From UBA3700 sp964478025 (GTDB taxonomy: Bacteria > Bacillota > Clostridia > Christensenellales > UBA3700): a DNA stretch of 64,000 nt. The number at the start of each line of letters is the position of its first letter. Positions within the stretch are counted from its first letter, which is position 1. The stretch spans positions 1 to 64,000 of the forward strand of contig CAYZGK010000001.1 of the NCBI GenBank assembly GCA_964478025.1. Reading direction: 5' to 3'. Both the position numbers and the translations under genes were made by a program. The notes under the pieces are model-generated. The model was not told where the DNA came from. It saw only the letters and a program-made list of their open reading frames with translations, and did no database searches. This document shows positions 1 through 9,198 of this stretch, in pieces.

Positions 1-1
1 T

Positions 2-90
2 TGGCGGAGATGTAGGGATTTGAACCCCAGATAGCTATTCACTATAACGGTTTTCAAGACCGCCGCCTTCAGCCACTCAGCCACATCTCC
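2..90 (-). tRNA. tRNA-Ser (anticodon UGA)
   Basis: The reverse complement folds as a class II tRNA. The acceptor stem GGAGATG pairs with CATCTCC, a CCA end is encoded, the anticodon loop is CTTGAAA (anticodon TGA, reading UCN codons), a long variable arm is present, and the T arm contains GGTTCAAATCC. Length is 89 nt including CCA, which fits tRNA-Ser. It is transcribed towards the left edge of the window. Confidence 0.97.
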
Positions 91-102
91 AAGCGTAAAA
101 AA

Positions 103-131
103 ATTATAACAACTAAATTATACATTGTCAA
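103..131 (-). promoter_or_regulatory. Promoter of the tRNA-Ser gene
   Basis: On the minus strand there is a perfect -35 TTGACA (126-131), a 17-nt spacer and a perfect -10 TATAAT (103-108), about 13 nt before the tRNA 5' end. A strong consensus promoter is what a stable-RNA gene would have. Confidence 0.85.
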
Positions 132-304
132 TAAAATTAAATTAGAAAATTTTGAATAGCAAAACCAACAAAAAGGTGTGTAAAAGAGCATATTATTAAA
201 TGTTTTGATGTAGTGGTTATTAAGTGTTGAGATTTAATTGTGTAGAGAAAATCAATCGAATAATCAACTCTTATAAAATTTTTTATAAAAATACAAAAAA
301 AATA

Positions 305-333
305 TTTACAAAAGATAACTCTATGCATATAAT
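305..333 (+). promoter_or_regulatory. Promoter of the zinc-ribbon protein gene
   Basis: -35 TTTACA (305-310), 17-nt spacer, -10 TATAAT (328-333). The predicted start site leaves a leader of about 30 nt that contains a GGAGG ribosome binding site at 362-366 before the ATG at 372. The stretch 132-304 is AT-rich and I see no gene in it. Confidence 0.75.
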
Positions 334-371
334 ACAAGCACAAAGAAACTATATATTTTTTTGGAGGCAAT

Positions 372-998
372 ATGTCAAATTATAAATTATGTCCTAGATG
401 TGAATTAAATTGGATTAAAAACGATGAAGATTTATGTCCTGTTTGTAGAGCTCAAACAACAAGTCAAGAGGACTTTTTCCAAGAGGAAGAAGAAGTAATT
501 TGTCCTATTTGTAAAACAAACACTGTTGAACCAGGTGAAAAGTTCTGCCCAGAATGCTTAGAAAAAATAGCTGATGGAAAGATTAAGCCACCTAAGGGAT
601 TGCTTGACGAAGATTCTATGGTAGAAATGTCAATTGACGATGATGTAGAAATTATTAATCCTGAAGACGTGGATGAAGATGATTCGGATGAAGACGATAA
701 TTATGATGATCAAAACGATACAATGGATGGAGAATTTGCTGACGATTTTGATGATGAAGATGACTCAATGGAAGACGAAATGTTCAGTGAAGAATTAGCT
801 GAAATAAAAGCTGAAGAAAAAGAAGAGGATGAAAAACTAGATCAAGAAGATGTCGTAACTCCAGAAGAAGATGATCTAGATAAAGAATTTAAAAATGCTA
901 GTAAAGGCATAGATATGAATGATTTTAATGAGAGCGATGAAGAAGATGAAATGGAAGCTCGAAGAAAAAAATTAAAAGATAAAGACGATGATGATTAA
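372..998 (+). CDS. Double zinc-ribbon protein with acidic tail
   Basis: The N-terminal ~65 residues hold two zinc-ribbon units: CPRC...CPVC (about residues 7-25) and CPIC...CPEC (about 44-63). The remaining ~140 residues are extremely rich in Asp and Glu (for example DDDVEI, DEDDNYDD, EEKEEDEKL) and are probably disordered; the end is a short KKLKDKDDDD tail. There is no signal peptide or membrane segment, so it should be cytoplasmic. Zinc ribbons of this kind bind nucleic acid or protein partners, but I do not recognise the family and assign no function. The start is fixed by GGAGG 6 nt upstream of ATG. It is a single-gene unit with its own promoter and a strong terminator. The acidic tail resembles that of RNA polymerase delta (RpoE) in composition only. 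Confidence 0.85.
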   Translation: MSNYKLCPRCELNWIKNDEDLCPVCRAQTTSQEDFFQEEEEVICPICKTNTVEPGEKFCPECLEKIADGKIKPPKGLLDEDSMVEMSIDDDVEIINPEDVDEDDSDEDDNYDDQNDTMDGEFADDFDDEDDSMEDEMFSEELAEIKAEEKEEDEKLDQEDVVTPEEDDLDKEFKNASKGIDMNDFNESDEEDEMEARRKKLKDKDDDD

Positions 999-1005
999 AA
1001 TAAGA

Positions 1006-1029
1006 GGCATGTTAATAACATGCCTTTTT
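1006..1029. terminator. Bidirectional terminator between convergent genes
   Basis: A perfect 8-bp stem GGCATGTT/AACATGCC (1006-1013 and 1017-1024) is followed by TTTTTA. On the minus strand the stem is also preceded by A-rich sequence, so it can end both the zinc-ribbon gene and the convergent DUF1624 gene. Confidence 0.85.
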
Positions 1030-1897
1030 ATATTAATATAAAGTTGCCTGGTGTTAAGAAAATAGCACTAATTATTGCAAGTAAGCCTGCTATTACAACT
1101 TGATGTGCTACATAAACCCACATAGCAATTCTTCCCCAAAGATTTACAGGTTCATACCAATCGTATTTTCCAAGTATAGGAAGTAGAGTTTTTTTCTTTT
1201 TATAGATAAATGGGCCTATAAAAGCGCCAAGAAGCATATATCCTACAAGAGGGAATATTGGTTGATAATCCGCAGATGGAACATTATTTGGCTCACCTAG
1301 CATAAACTCTCCAATAAAAAACCAATCTGAGTTTTGAGAGAAAGCATTAACATTGTTTTTATAAATATCTATAAAGACATAATTTAAAACAACAATAATC
1401 AATCCTATAATTCCACATGCTATAGCTGTTGCTGTCTTATTTTTTTTACAACAAAAATTAATTAAACACCAAAATAAAATAGCAAAGGCAAACATTTGAA
1501 ATACTCCAAAACGAATAGTTGAATCTTCGCCCATAAAAGAGGTAACAAGATATATTCCAAATGCAAGTGCTGTTATTATAAGGCCTCTTTTTAAATTACT
1601 ACGAGAAAAAGAACAAGAAATTCCACAAACTATGCAAAATATAATAACAACAGTAGGCTCAACTATATCACGTAGGGGATTATGCCAATAATACTGTATG
1701 GATAATTGCCATAAAGTATATAAAAAGTCAGTCCTAGATAAATCATGCTCTAAAGCATAGTAATACCATTCTTCTCCAAATATTCCAGCTATATCATACA
1801 TGAAGTGATCAAAAATCATAAGAAGAACACAAAATCCTCTTATAAAATCTAATTCCCATATTCTTTCTTTTTTAGATAAAACTGGAGCTTTTTTCAT
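1028..1897 (-). CDS. DUF1624 / HGSNAT-like polytopic membrane protein
   Basis: The 289-residue protein begins with a short basic cytoplasmic stretch, then ERIWELDFIRGFCVLLMIFDH, the hallmark start of the DUF1624 (heparan-alpha-glucosaminide N-acetyltransferase catalytic-like) family. About 6-7 hydrophobic segments follow, with a conserved GYMLLGAFIGPFIY near residue 230. Family members are membrane-embedded acyltransferases related to OpgC-type proteins; the bacterial substrate is unknown. An upstream in-frame start at 2005 is rejected because that stretch contains the serS terminator and this gene's own promoter. The chosen ATG at 1897 lies 7 nt after a perfect -10 box and has no Shine-Dalgarno sequence, so the mRNA is probably leaderless. 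Confidence 0.85.
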   Translation of the reverse strand: MKKAPVLSKKERIWELDFIRGFCVLLMIFDHFMYDIAGIFGEEWYYYALEHDLSRTDFLYTLWQLSIQYYWHNPLRDIVEPTVVIIFCIVCGISCSFSRSNLKRGLIITALAFGIYLVTSFMGEDSTIRFGVFQMFAFAILFWCLINFCCKKNKTATAIACGIIGLIIVVLNYVFIDIYKNNVNAFSQNSDWFFIGEFMLGEPNNVPSADYQPIFPLVGYMLLGAFIGPFIYKKKKTLLPILGKYDWYEPVNLWGRIAMWVYVAHQVVIAGLLAIISAIFLTPGNFILI

Positions 1898-1904
1898 ATA
1901 AATA

Positions 1905-1933
1905 ATTATAACAAATAGGTTAGTTTCATTCAA
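1905..1933 (-). promoter_or_regulatory. Promoter giving a leaderless DUF1624 mRNA
   Basis: Minus strand -35 TTGAAT (1928-1933), 17-nt spacer, -10 TATAAT (1905-1910). The ATG follows the -10 box by only 7 nt, where transcription should begin. Confidence 0.75.
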
Positions 1934-1964
1934 CAAAGCAAGAGAGTGTAAAAAACAAAAGTTA

Positions 1965-2001
1965 ATAAAAAGGTGATTCAATATAAATATTAAACCACCT
2001 T
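1965..2001 (-). terminator. Terminator of the leuS-serS operon
   Basis: In the minus-strand transcript AAGGTGGTT (2001-1993) pairs with AATCACCTT (1978-1970) with one G-U pair, followed by a U-rich run. It lies 36 nt after the serS stop codon. Confidence 0.8.
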
Positions 2002-2036
2002 GCATTTTTTATTTAAATAATTAAATAAGTATTTAG

Positions 2037-3317
2037 TTATTTAGTAAGTTTTGTTTTTCCACCCATATACATTTGTAAAGGCTTAGGAATTAATACAGAG
2101 CCATCCTCTTGTAAATTGTTCTCTAAGAAGGCAATGAGCATTCTAGGAGGTGCTACAACTGTATTATTTAAAGTATGAGCAAAGTAATTGCCATCCTTAC
2201 CTTTTATACGGATTCCAAGTCTTCTTGCTTGAGCATCGCCAAGAGTAGAGCATGAACCAACTTCAAAATATTTCTTTTGTCTTGGAGACCAAGCTTCTAC
2301 GTCGCAACTCTTTACCTTTAAGTCAGCAAGGTCGCCAGAGCAGCATTCTAGTGTTCTAACTGGAATATCTAGAGATCTAAAGAAATCTACTGTATTTGTC
2401 CATAATTTCTTATACCAAGCCATACTATCTTCTGGCTTACAAACTACAACCATTTCTTGTTTTTCAAATTGGTGAATTCTATATACTCCACGCTCTTCTA
2501 TTCCATGAGCTCCAACTTCTTTTCTAAAACATGGTGAATAACTTGTTAAACATTGAGGTAATTTTTCTTCAGGAATAATTGTATCCATGAATTTTCCAAT
2601 CATAGAGTGTTCTGAAGTTCCAATTAGATATAAATCTTCACCTTCAATCTTATACATCATATTTTCCATTTCAGTAAAGCTCATAACGCCATTAACTACA
2701 CTAGAATGAATCATATAAGGAGGAATGTAATATGTAAAACCTCTATCTATCATGAAATCTCTTGCATAAGACAAGATTGCACTATGAAGTCTTGCAATAT
2801 CTCCACGTAAATAATAGAAGCCATTACCTGAAGTTTTTCTAGCACTATCTAAATCGATACCATCAAAACTTTCCATAATATCTACATGGTATGGAATTTC
2901 ATATGGTGGAACTTTTGGTTCACCAAATCTTTCGTTTTCAACGTTTTCGCTGTCATCCTTGCCAATTGGAACAGATGGATCGATAATATTTGGGATAACC
3001 ATCATTCTTTTCTTTATTTCTTCTTCAAGTGTTGCTTCCTTTACTTCAAGTTCTCCAAGTTCTTTTGCAATTTCAGCAACTTGTTTCTTTGCGTTTTCAG
3101 CTTCTTCTTTTTGTCCTTTAGCTAAAAAAGCACCAATTTGTTTAGAAACAGTATTTCTTTGAGAACGAAGGAAATCACCTCTGTTTTTTGCTTCTCTAAA
3201 TTGAGAATCTAAATCAAGAACCTCATCAACTAGTGGAAGTTTTTGATCTTGGAACTTCTTTTTAATATTTTCTCTAACCGCATCTGGGTTGCTTCTTAAA
3301 AATTTAATATCTATCAT
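2037..3317 (-). CDS. serS: Seryl-tRNA synthetase
   Basis: A 426-residue class II aminoacyl-tRNA synthetase charging tRNA-Ser with serine in the cytoplasm. The N-terminal ~110 residues form the expected long antiparallel coiled coil that grips the tRNA long variable arm. The catalytic core shows motif 2 (FRKEVGAHGIEERGVYRIHQ followed by FEKQEM) and a motif 3-like region with LGDAQARRLGIR. Length matches bacterial SerRS. The start has an AAGGAGATG ribosome binding site. It sits 11 nt after leuS on the same strand and shares its transcript. Its substrate tRNA-Ser is encoded 2 kb away on the same strand. Confidence 0.97.
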   Translation of the reverse strand: MIDIKFLRSNPDAVRENIKKKFQDQKLPLVDEVLDLDSQFREAKNRGDFLRSQRNTVSKQIGAFLAKGQKEEAENAKKQVAEIAKELGELEVKEATLEEEIKKRMMVIPNIIDPSVPIGKDDSENVENERFGEPKVPPYEIPYHVDIMESFDGIDLDSARKTSGNGFYYLRGDIARLHSAILSYARDFMIDRGFTYYIPPYMIHSSVVNGVMSFTEMENMMYKIEGEDLYLIGTSEHSMIGKFMDTIIPEEKLPQCLTSYSPCFRKEVGAHGIEERGVYRIHQFEKQEMVVVCKPEDSMAWYKKLWTNTVDFFRSLDIPVRTLECCSGDLADLKVKSCDVEAWSPRQKKYFEVGSCSTLGDAQARRLGIRIKGKDGNYFAHTLNNTVVAPPRMLIAFLENNLQEDGSVLIPKPLQMYMGGKTKLTK

Positions 3318-3328
3318 AAAGCATCTCC

Positions 3329-5758
3329 TTATTTTGCTACAATATTTACTAATCTTCTAGGGATAACAATAACTTTAACAACGTTTTGTGTTCCTAGTGC
3401 ATTTTTTACTTGAGCATCATTTAATGCAACCTTTTGAATCTCTTCTACACTTGCATTAGATGGTACAACTATTTTAGCTCTAATCTTAGAATTAATTTGA
3501 ACAGCAAGTTCATATTCATCCTTAACAAGTGCTGTTGTATCACAAACTGGATATTTTTCCTTAAATACAGAGAAATTGTATCCCATTGTTTCATGGAACT
3601 CTTCTGCTGTATGAGGAATAATAGGAGCAAGAAGTAATACTAAATCAAATATACATTCTTTTGCAAACTTACCATTAACTGAACCTGAATCAATATATTT
3701 ACTTATTCCGTTAACATATTCCATGATTCTAGCAATGGCAGTATTGAAAGAGAATATTTTCATATCAGCAGTTACTTTTTGTATTGTGTAATTCCTAATA
3801 TAGTTTAATTCCTTTTCTTTAGATGAAAACTCAGTATTAGATTCATCAAATGTATTATATCTATTTACTATTCTTTCAACTCTTTCTATAAACTTAACAA
3901 TAGAATCAATACCACTTTCATTCCATGGTCCTCCCTCAATATAAGAGAAGCCAAACATTAAATACATTCTAAAAGCGTCAGATCCGTATTTTTTAATACA
4001 ATCATCAGGGGATACGACATTTCCTCTAGACTTACTCATTTTGAAGCCATCTGGGCCTAAAATAGTTCCTTGGTGAACAAGACTCTTAAATGGTTCATCA
4101 AAATTTAAATATCCTAAGTCTCTTAAAGCTTTTGTAAAGAATCTAGCATATAGTAGGTGCATACAAGCATGTTCAGCGCCACCTATATATTTATCTACAG
4201 GAAGCATCTTATTTATAATTTCAGGATCCCAAGCTTGTTTGTCATTTTTAGCATCAGGGTATCTTAAGAAATACCAGCTTGAGCAAACGAATGTATCCAT
4301 TGTATCTGGATCACGTGTTGCTTTTCCACCACAGCAAGGACATGTTGTATTCATATATTCGCTGCACTTTAGTAGTGGAGATGCACCATCTGGAGTAAAA
4401 TCTACATTATATGGTAATTTTACTGGAAGTTGATCTTCAGGTACTGGAACTTCGCCACATTTTTCGCAATATACAATAGGAATAGGGCAGCCCCAATATC
4501 TTTGACGTGAAATTAACCAATCTCTAAGTCTATAATTTGTCTTAAGAGCGCCTTTACCTTCTTTTTCTAACTTTTTAATAATAGCAGTTTTAGCGTTTTC
4601 TGATGTCATACCATCAAACTCACCGCTATTACATAAAACGCCATATTCACAATATGGAAGGTCATCATTTGAACCATCTTTAGATTTAATAACACGAATA
4701 ATAGGAATATTGTGTTTTTGAGCAAAAGCGTAGTCTCTTTCATCATGAGCAGGAACGCCCATAACGGCTCCTGTTCCATATGAAGCTAAAACATAATCTC
4801 CAATCCAAATTTGAACTTTATTTCCATTTACTGGGTTAATACAATAACTACCAGTAAATGCACCTGTTTTTTCTCTTGTTGTAGATAATCTATCTATTTC
4901 TTTTATCTTTGCACATTCTTTCTTATAGTTTTCAACTTCTTCCTTGTGATCTAGTGTTGTTAATTTATCCACAAGAGGATGCTCTGGGGCTAAAATAACG
5001 TAGGTTATACCATAAGATGTGTCTGCACGAGTAGTGAATACTTTAAATTTATCTCCACTTTCACAAGTAAATTCAATCTCACCACCAGTAGATTTTCCTA
5101 TCCAATGACGTTGCATAGCCTTAGTTTTTTCTGGCCAATCTAGAGTATCTAATCCTTGAAGTAGTTCTTCAGCATAATTTGTTATTTTAAAGAACCATTG
5201 TGTTAAATCTTTTTGAATAACTTGGCTTCCACATCTTTCGCACTTACCATCAATAACTTGTTCATTTGCAAGAACTGTCTTACAAGATGTACACCAGTTA
5301 ACTGGAGCTTTCTTTCTATAAGCAAGGCCTGCTTTATATAATTGTAAGAAAATCCATTGAGTCCATTTATAGTAATCAGGCATACAAGTTTTAATCTCAT
5401 AATCCCAATCAAAAGAAGCACCCATAGCACGAAGTTGTGTTTCCATAGTTTCTATATTTTTAAGTGTACTATCTTGAGGGTGTACACCTGTTTTAATTGC
5501 ATAGTTTTCTGCAGGAAGACCAAAAGCATCAAAACCCATTGGTTGGAATACTTCCTTTCCTTGCATTCTCATGAATCTTGCAAAAGAATCACTAGGGCCA
5601 TAGTTATACCAGTGACCTGCGTGTAATTTTGCACCTGATGGATAAGAGAACATCTCTAAGACATAATATTTATTATCTCTTTTAGTTGTATCAAAAGAAT
5701 ATAACTTTTCGTCTTCCCATCTTTTTTGCCATTTCTTTTCAATTGTTTTGAAATCCAT
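3329..5758 (-). CDS. leuS: Leucyl-tRNA synthetase
   Basis: An 809-residue class I synthetase of normal bacterial length that charges tRNA-Leu. The HIGH signature is seen as LHAGHWYNYGPSD near residue 45 and the KMSKS loop as KMSKS at residues 573-577. Between them lie the zinc-binding cysteine pairs (CTSCKTVL...CERCG, and a second CEKCG...CPCCGG) and the editing domain with TRADTSYGITYV and GTGAVMGVPAHDERD. The C-terminal anticodon-binding and tail domains are complete. The start follows AGAAGGAT. It is first gene of the leuS-serS operon. The 140-bp upstream region is too short for a T-box leader. Confidence 0.98.
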   Translation of the reverse strand: MDFKTIEKKWQKRWEDEKLYSFDTTKRDNKYYVLEMFSYPSGAKLHAGHWYNYGPSDSFARFMRMQGKEVFQPMGFDAFGLPAENYAIKTGVHPQDSTLKNIETMETQLRAMGASFDWDYEIKTCMPDYYKWTQWIFLQLYKAGLAYRKKAPVNWCTSCKTVLANEQVIDGKCERCGSQVIQKDLTQWFFKITNYAEELLQGLDTLDWPEKTKAMQRHWIGKSTGGEIEFTCESGDKFKVFTTRADTSYGITYVILAPEHPLVDKLTTLDHKEEVENYKKECAKIKEIDRLSTTREKTGAFTGSYCINPVNGNKVQIWIGDYVLASYGTGAVMGVPAHDERDYAFAQKHNIPIIRVIKSKDGSNDDLPYCEYGVLCNSGEFDGMTSENAKTAIIKKLEKEGKGALKTNYRLRDWLISRQRYWGCPIPIVYCEKCGEVPVPEDQLPVKLPYNVDFTPDGASPLLKCSEYMNTTCPCCGGKATRDPDTMDTFVCSSWYFLRYPDAKNDKQAWDPEIINKMLPVDKYIGGAEHACMHLLYARFFTKALRDLGYLNFDEPFKSLVHQGTILGPDGFKMSKSRGNVVSPDDCIKKYGSDAFRMYLMFGFSYIEGGPWNESGIDSIVKFIERVERIVNRYNTFDESNTEFSSKEKELNYIRNYTIQKVTADMKIFSFNTAIARIMEYVNGISKYIDSGSVNGKFAKECIFDLVLLLAPIIPHTAEEFHETMGYNFSVFKEKYPVCDTTALVKDEYELAVQINSKIRAKIVVPSNASVEEIQKVALNDAQVKNALGTQNVVKVIVIPRRLVNIVAK

Positions 5759-5800
5759 ATTTTTTTATCCTTCTAAAAGTATTTAAATTAATATATTAAT

Positions 5801-5828
5801 TTTATAACTTATATACATATAAAGTAAA
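5801..5828 (-). promoter_or_regulatory. Possible promoter of leuS-serS
   Basis: Minus strand TTTACT (5823-5828), 16-nt spacer, TATAAA (5801-5806). It is weaker than other promoters in the window, but lies between the upstream terminator and leuS and is the best match there. Confidence 0.45.
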
Positions 5829-5844
5829 GAAAATTAAAGATTAA

Positions 5845-5877
5845 TAAAAAAAGGGGACTTCCAAAAAGGAAATCCCC
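5845..5877 (-). terminator. Terminator of the lipoprotein gene
   Basis: The minus-strand transcript forms a 10-bp stem GGGGATTTCC/GGAAGTCCCC (5877-5868 with 5862-5853, one G-U pair), a 5-nt loop and a run of seven U. It lies 23 nt after the lipoprotein stop codon. Confidence 0.9.
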
Positions 5878-5899
5878 AAAAGCTTTTGGCTTAAATTAA

Positions 5900-8328
5900 T
5901 TAGTCAGCTGAAGCTGTAACTGTTTGAATTGTACCATTGACTGCATAGTTTGGTGTGAAATCAAACAATGAAGCATGAATATTACCAATAGATACAGTTA
6001 AAGATTTAGGCATACCCTTCTTAATGAAATCTAATCCATCAACAGTAGCTGTAATTAAACCTGAAGTACTTGTAACAGCTGTGCTTAAGTTATCTGTATT
6101 TAATGTAGCTTTTAATCCAATACCATAGTCTGGTCCAACATAATATTGTTTACCATCTTTATTAAATGCTGTAAGTTTACCCTCTTCTATTACTTTATAG
6201 TATGTTTCATTAGCATCAAATTCTGTATCTTTTACAAATGTATTATCTTTAGCAACATATACAAAGTAATCGCCGAAGTTTGCTGCTGTTACCCCAGTTG
6301 CTTCTTCAAAAGTGTAGTAGTTGTAATCTGAATTACATTCACCATAGAATGGAGTATATCCTGAGAATGGGATTTTCTTATTTGTTGTTTTTGATGAATC
6401 AAATGAAGCATAGATTAAACCATGTCCTGTCTCTCCATCATTAACACCAACATAAGCACCTAATAAGTATCCACCAATAGTCTTAAGTGTATTTAATGTA
6501 GCATCATCAATTCCATCATCAGCACTAGGTAATCCTTCTGTTAAATCTGGAACTTTATCTATTAATTCCTCTAAAGGCAAATTAACGTTGTCTAGTGAAG
6601 ATCCACTGATTAAATTCATATTTATGATTGCAATTGAACCCGCTTCTAGTGTCTTATCTGCATCGGAATAACTTTTAACAATTTCTGCACTTAGATATGT
6701 AGCATTATTATTTTCTTTAGATACAGCAGCACCAGTTGCATCTTTAGTTTGAAGTAAGTCAAGTTGTAAATCTGCAAACATTGGGAGAAGCTTCTTAGCA
6801 GCATCAATAATATTTGTTACTTGAGCTGTCTTTGTGTAATAAGTTGTAGAAGCGTTAAATGTTGTGTCCTTTGCTGAAACATAAGTTTCTTCATCAGCAT
6901 TTGGCTTTGTGTAGTAATTAGCTAAATCACTCTCAACTGGAGTTTCAACAACTTTATATGTATCTACAAATGCAATATCCCATTTACCATCTTTCTTTAG
7001 TGAGTTTAGCACTTTAAATGGATTAGCAGCAACCTTTAATGAAGCTGTGTAGTANNNNNNNNNNNNNNNNNNNNNNNNNNNNNNNNNNNNNNNNNNNNNN
7101 NNNNNNNNNNNNNNNNNNNNNNNNNNNNNNNNNNNNNNNNNNNNNNNNNNNNNNGTGAGTTTAGCACTTTAAATGGATTAGCAGCAACCTTTAATGAAGC
7201 TGTGTAGTAACCGGCATTTAAAGATAATTCCATAGAATCATTAAACTTAATGTTAATAGCTTCTGATACATAGAAATCTAAAGATACTTGAGCATTGATT
7301 AAGTTTTCTTTGTATATAGAGTCGCTAGGGTTTGCTATATCGGCATATACATCATCAGTTGTGAATGTATGGTTAATGAAGTCTCCAACCTTGAAATCAG
7401 CACTAATAGAAACTGTTGTATTCTTGTCTAATTTAACAACTAGTAAATTTTCTGTCGAATTTAATTTCTTTGCTGTTAAATTAAATGTATCTAATCCTAA
7501 AGATAAATCAACGCCTGTTAATACACCATTATCTACTCTTGTTGTAATGTTAATGGTTAAAGACTTAATAGCTTCAATAACTTGATCTAATGTTAAATCA
7601 ACATTTAATGGGTTTGTATAAGCACTGATATCTACACCAGCAATTAGAGATCTTAATCCATTTTCACCATCAATTATATTTCCTAATTTAACAGAAACTG
7701 TTGAACCATTATCTGAATAAGTAGCATTTGTTAGGTATGATTTTAAGATATCTACAACGCTGCTAGCTGAACTCATAGGCTCTGAAATATCTGCATTGTC
7801 TGTGAAACTAACACCGGCAGCAAGAGCTTTCATAGCACCAGCAACAGATGGAGCATCAAATCTCATAAGACCATCATCCTTTGTTCTTAGATACAAAGAG
7901 TTTCCTGTGTAAACATCGCTTAAGTTAGCTGCATCATAGTAATAAACACCAAGAACTACCTTTCCATTTTCGTCAGTGATTTCACCTTCTAAACTTGTGT
8001 TGTAAGTTGGAGTTGTTTCGCCATTTTGTACTAAGTCTAATTCAATATTAAAAGCAAGATTGTATGTTGTTGTTTTATCACCATACTTAACTTCAAAGTC
8101 AATATCTGCACCAGCTTTTAAATCTTGAAGATTTTGTTCGTTAATGGCATTTTCGATACCGTCAAGTAATTGTTCTACTGCTTTTTCACCATCAGTCTTT
8201 GCTACTTTTGTAGTAGTCTTTGTTGTTGTATCTTGTTTATCTTTATCTTTACATCCAACAAATGAGCAAAGCATGCAAACAATTAACATTACGGCTAAAA
8301 TTGTTAACCAAATTTTTTTGTTTGTCAT
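5900..8328 (-). CDS. Large secreted lipoprotein, interrupted by a false assembly gap
   Basis: The protein starts with a lipoprotein signal peptide: basic MTNKK, hydrophobic core to about residue 21, lipobox FVGC with the lipidated Cys at 26, then a KDKDKQDTTTKTTTKV linker. The body is rich in Thr, Asn, Asp and Ser, with repeated beta-like segments, and I do not recognise a domain. The region as printed seems to hold two reading frames split by 100 N. Both gap edges carry the same 55 bases; joining them there fuses ...KVLNS to LKKDGKW... in frame and gives one 757-residue protein. AGGAGG precedes the ATG. It is a single-gene unit with its own promoter and terminator. Likely role: cell-surface substrate-binding or structural protein (inference only). 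Confidence 0.85.
7000..7209. repeat. 55-bp contig-end overlap flanking a 100-N gap
   Basis: Positions 7000-7054 and 7155-7209 are identical over 55 bases and enclose exactly 100 N (7055-7154). A run of exactly 100 N is the usual marker for a gap of unknown size. Removing the N run and one copy (155 bases) leaves the lipoprotein in frame, 2274 bases long including the stop codon, so the repeat is most simply an unmerged overlap and not biology. Confidence 0.9.
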
Positions 8329-8366
8329 AATAACCTCCTAAGTTATTTTTATTTTATTGTATTAAT

Positions 8367-8396
8367 ATTATATTAAAGTGCCCAAAAAATTGTCAA
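8367..8396 (-). promoter_or_regulatory. Promoter of the lipoprotein gene
   Basis: Minus strand perfect -35 TTGACA (8391-8396), 18-nt spacer, perfect -10 TATAAT (8367-8372), followed 27 nt later by the AGGAGG site and start codon of the lipoprotein gene. Confidence 0.8.
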
Positions 8397-8720
8397 CATA
8401 GTTTTAAAAAAGTTCAGGTTTTGCTCTTGCTTGGTTTAAGGAATTTTTAAAAGAAAATGATAACAAAATGCCATAAAACAAGTCGAAAATGTCAAATTTA
8501 TGTAAAATTTTTAGAAATGTAAAATTTTTAATTTTTATATAATGATGTAATAAATATTTAAGTTTATAAGGCATTAATTAGGAAATAATAATATAAAATA
8601 CATTTTATATCTTAAATATATAAACTGCTTAAAGGTAAAGCATAGTATACAATAATTGTAATAAAAGAGTTTAAATTACAAGTTAAGATAGAAAGTGGAT
8701 AGATAAAGTAGAGGAGAGTT
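8397..8720. other. Gene-free AT-rich spacer
   Basis: I see no coding frame here. The only pattern is a directly repeated 13-mer TGTAAAATTTTTA at 8501-8513 and 8518-8530 (17-bp spacing). It is about 190 bp before the DUF3990 gene, so a regulatory role is doubtful. Confidence 0.5.
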
Positions 8721-9170
8721 ATGGTTTTATATCATGGAAGTAATGCTGTAGTAAAAACGCCAAGATTAATTGAACAAAATAAATATTTAGATTTTGGCAA
8801 TGGATTTTATACAACAAAAAGTAAAGAACAAGCCAAAAATTTTGCAAAAAAAGTGGTAGCAAGAAAGGGCGGAAAAGCAGTAGTAAATATATATGAAATA
8901 GATGAAAATATTTCTAACAATTTAAAAGTAAGAAAGTTTAACGAACCTAATGAACAGTGGCTTGACTTTGTTGCAGAAAATAGAAGTGGAATATATAGCA
9001 AAGATAAATATGACATTATTATAGGGAAAGTTTCAAATGATGATGTGTATAAAACACTACAACTATATTTAAATGGAGTATTAATAAAGCCGCAAGCCCT
9101 TGTTACGTTAAAAATTAAAAAATTATTTAATCAGTATACATTTGCTATAAAAAAGCTCTTTTGGTTTTAA
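8721..9170 (+). CDS. DUF3990 protein (ADP-ribosyltransferase-like), locus 1
   Basis: A 149-residue protein of the DUF3990 family, which is commonly linked to the ADP-ribosyltransferase fold. The visible candidate triad is H5 in LYHGS, Y30 in GFYTT and E78 in PNEQW, followed by the conserved KYDIIIGKVSNDD near 96-107. These match the H-Y-E pattern, but the assignment of catalytic residues is inference. GAGGAGAG precedes the ATG. It is the first gene of a three-gene set: DUF3990, a ~78-residue small protein and a DUF3791 protein, the usual arrangement for this family. The set is repeated at 11.3 kb. This copy of the putative effector is full length, whereas the copy at 11311 is internally deleted. 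A toxin-antitoxin role is plausible but not shown by the sequence. Confidence 0.75.
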   Translation: MVLYHGSNAVVKTPRLIEQNKYLDFGNGFYTTKSKEQAKNFAKKVVARKGGKAVVNIYEIDENISNNLKVRKFNEPNEQWLDFVAENRSGIYSKDKYDIIIGKVSNDDVYKTLQLYLNGVLIKPQALVTLKIKKLFNQYTFAIKKLFWF

Positions 9171-9198
9171 AATTTATCAATTTTGAGGAGGTTTAAAT

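Noticed and set aside
137..370. 77-codon minus-strand frame near the left edge
   Set aside because: No ribosome binding site, unlikely composition, and it runs antisense across the promoter and leader of the zinc-ribbon gene.
1898..2005. Longer N-terminus for the DUF1624 protein
   Set aside because: The extra 36 codons cover the leuS-serS terminator and the gene's own promoter.
5900..7012. Separate gene starting at 7012
   Set aside because: Its apparent start is a GTG inside the duplicated contig overlap; the frame joins the upstream lipoprotein once the false gap is closed.
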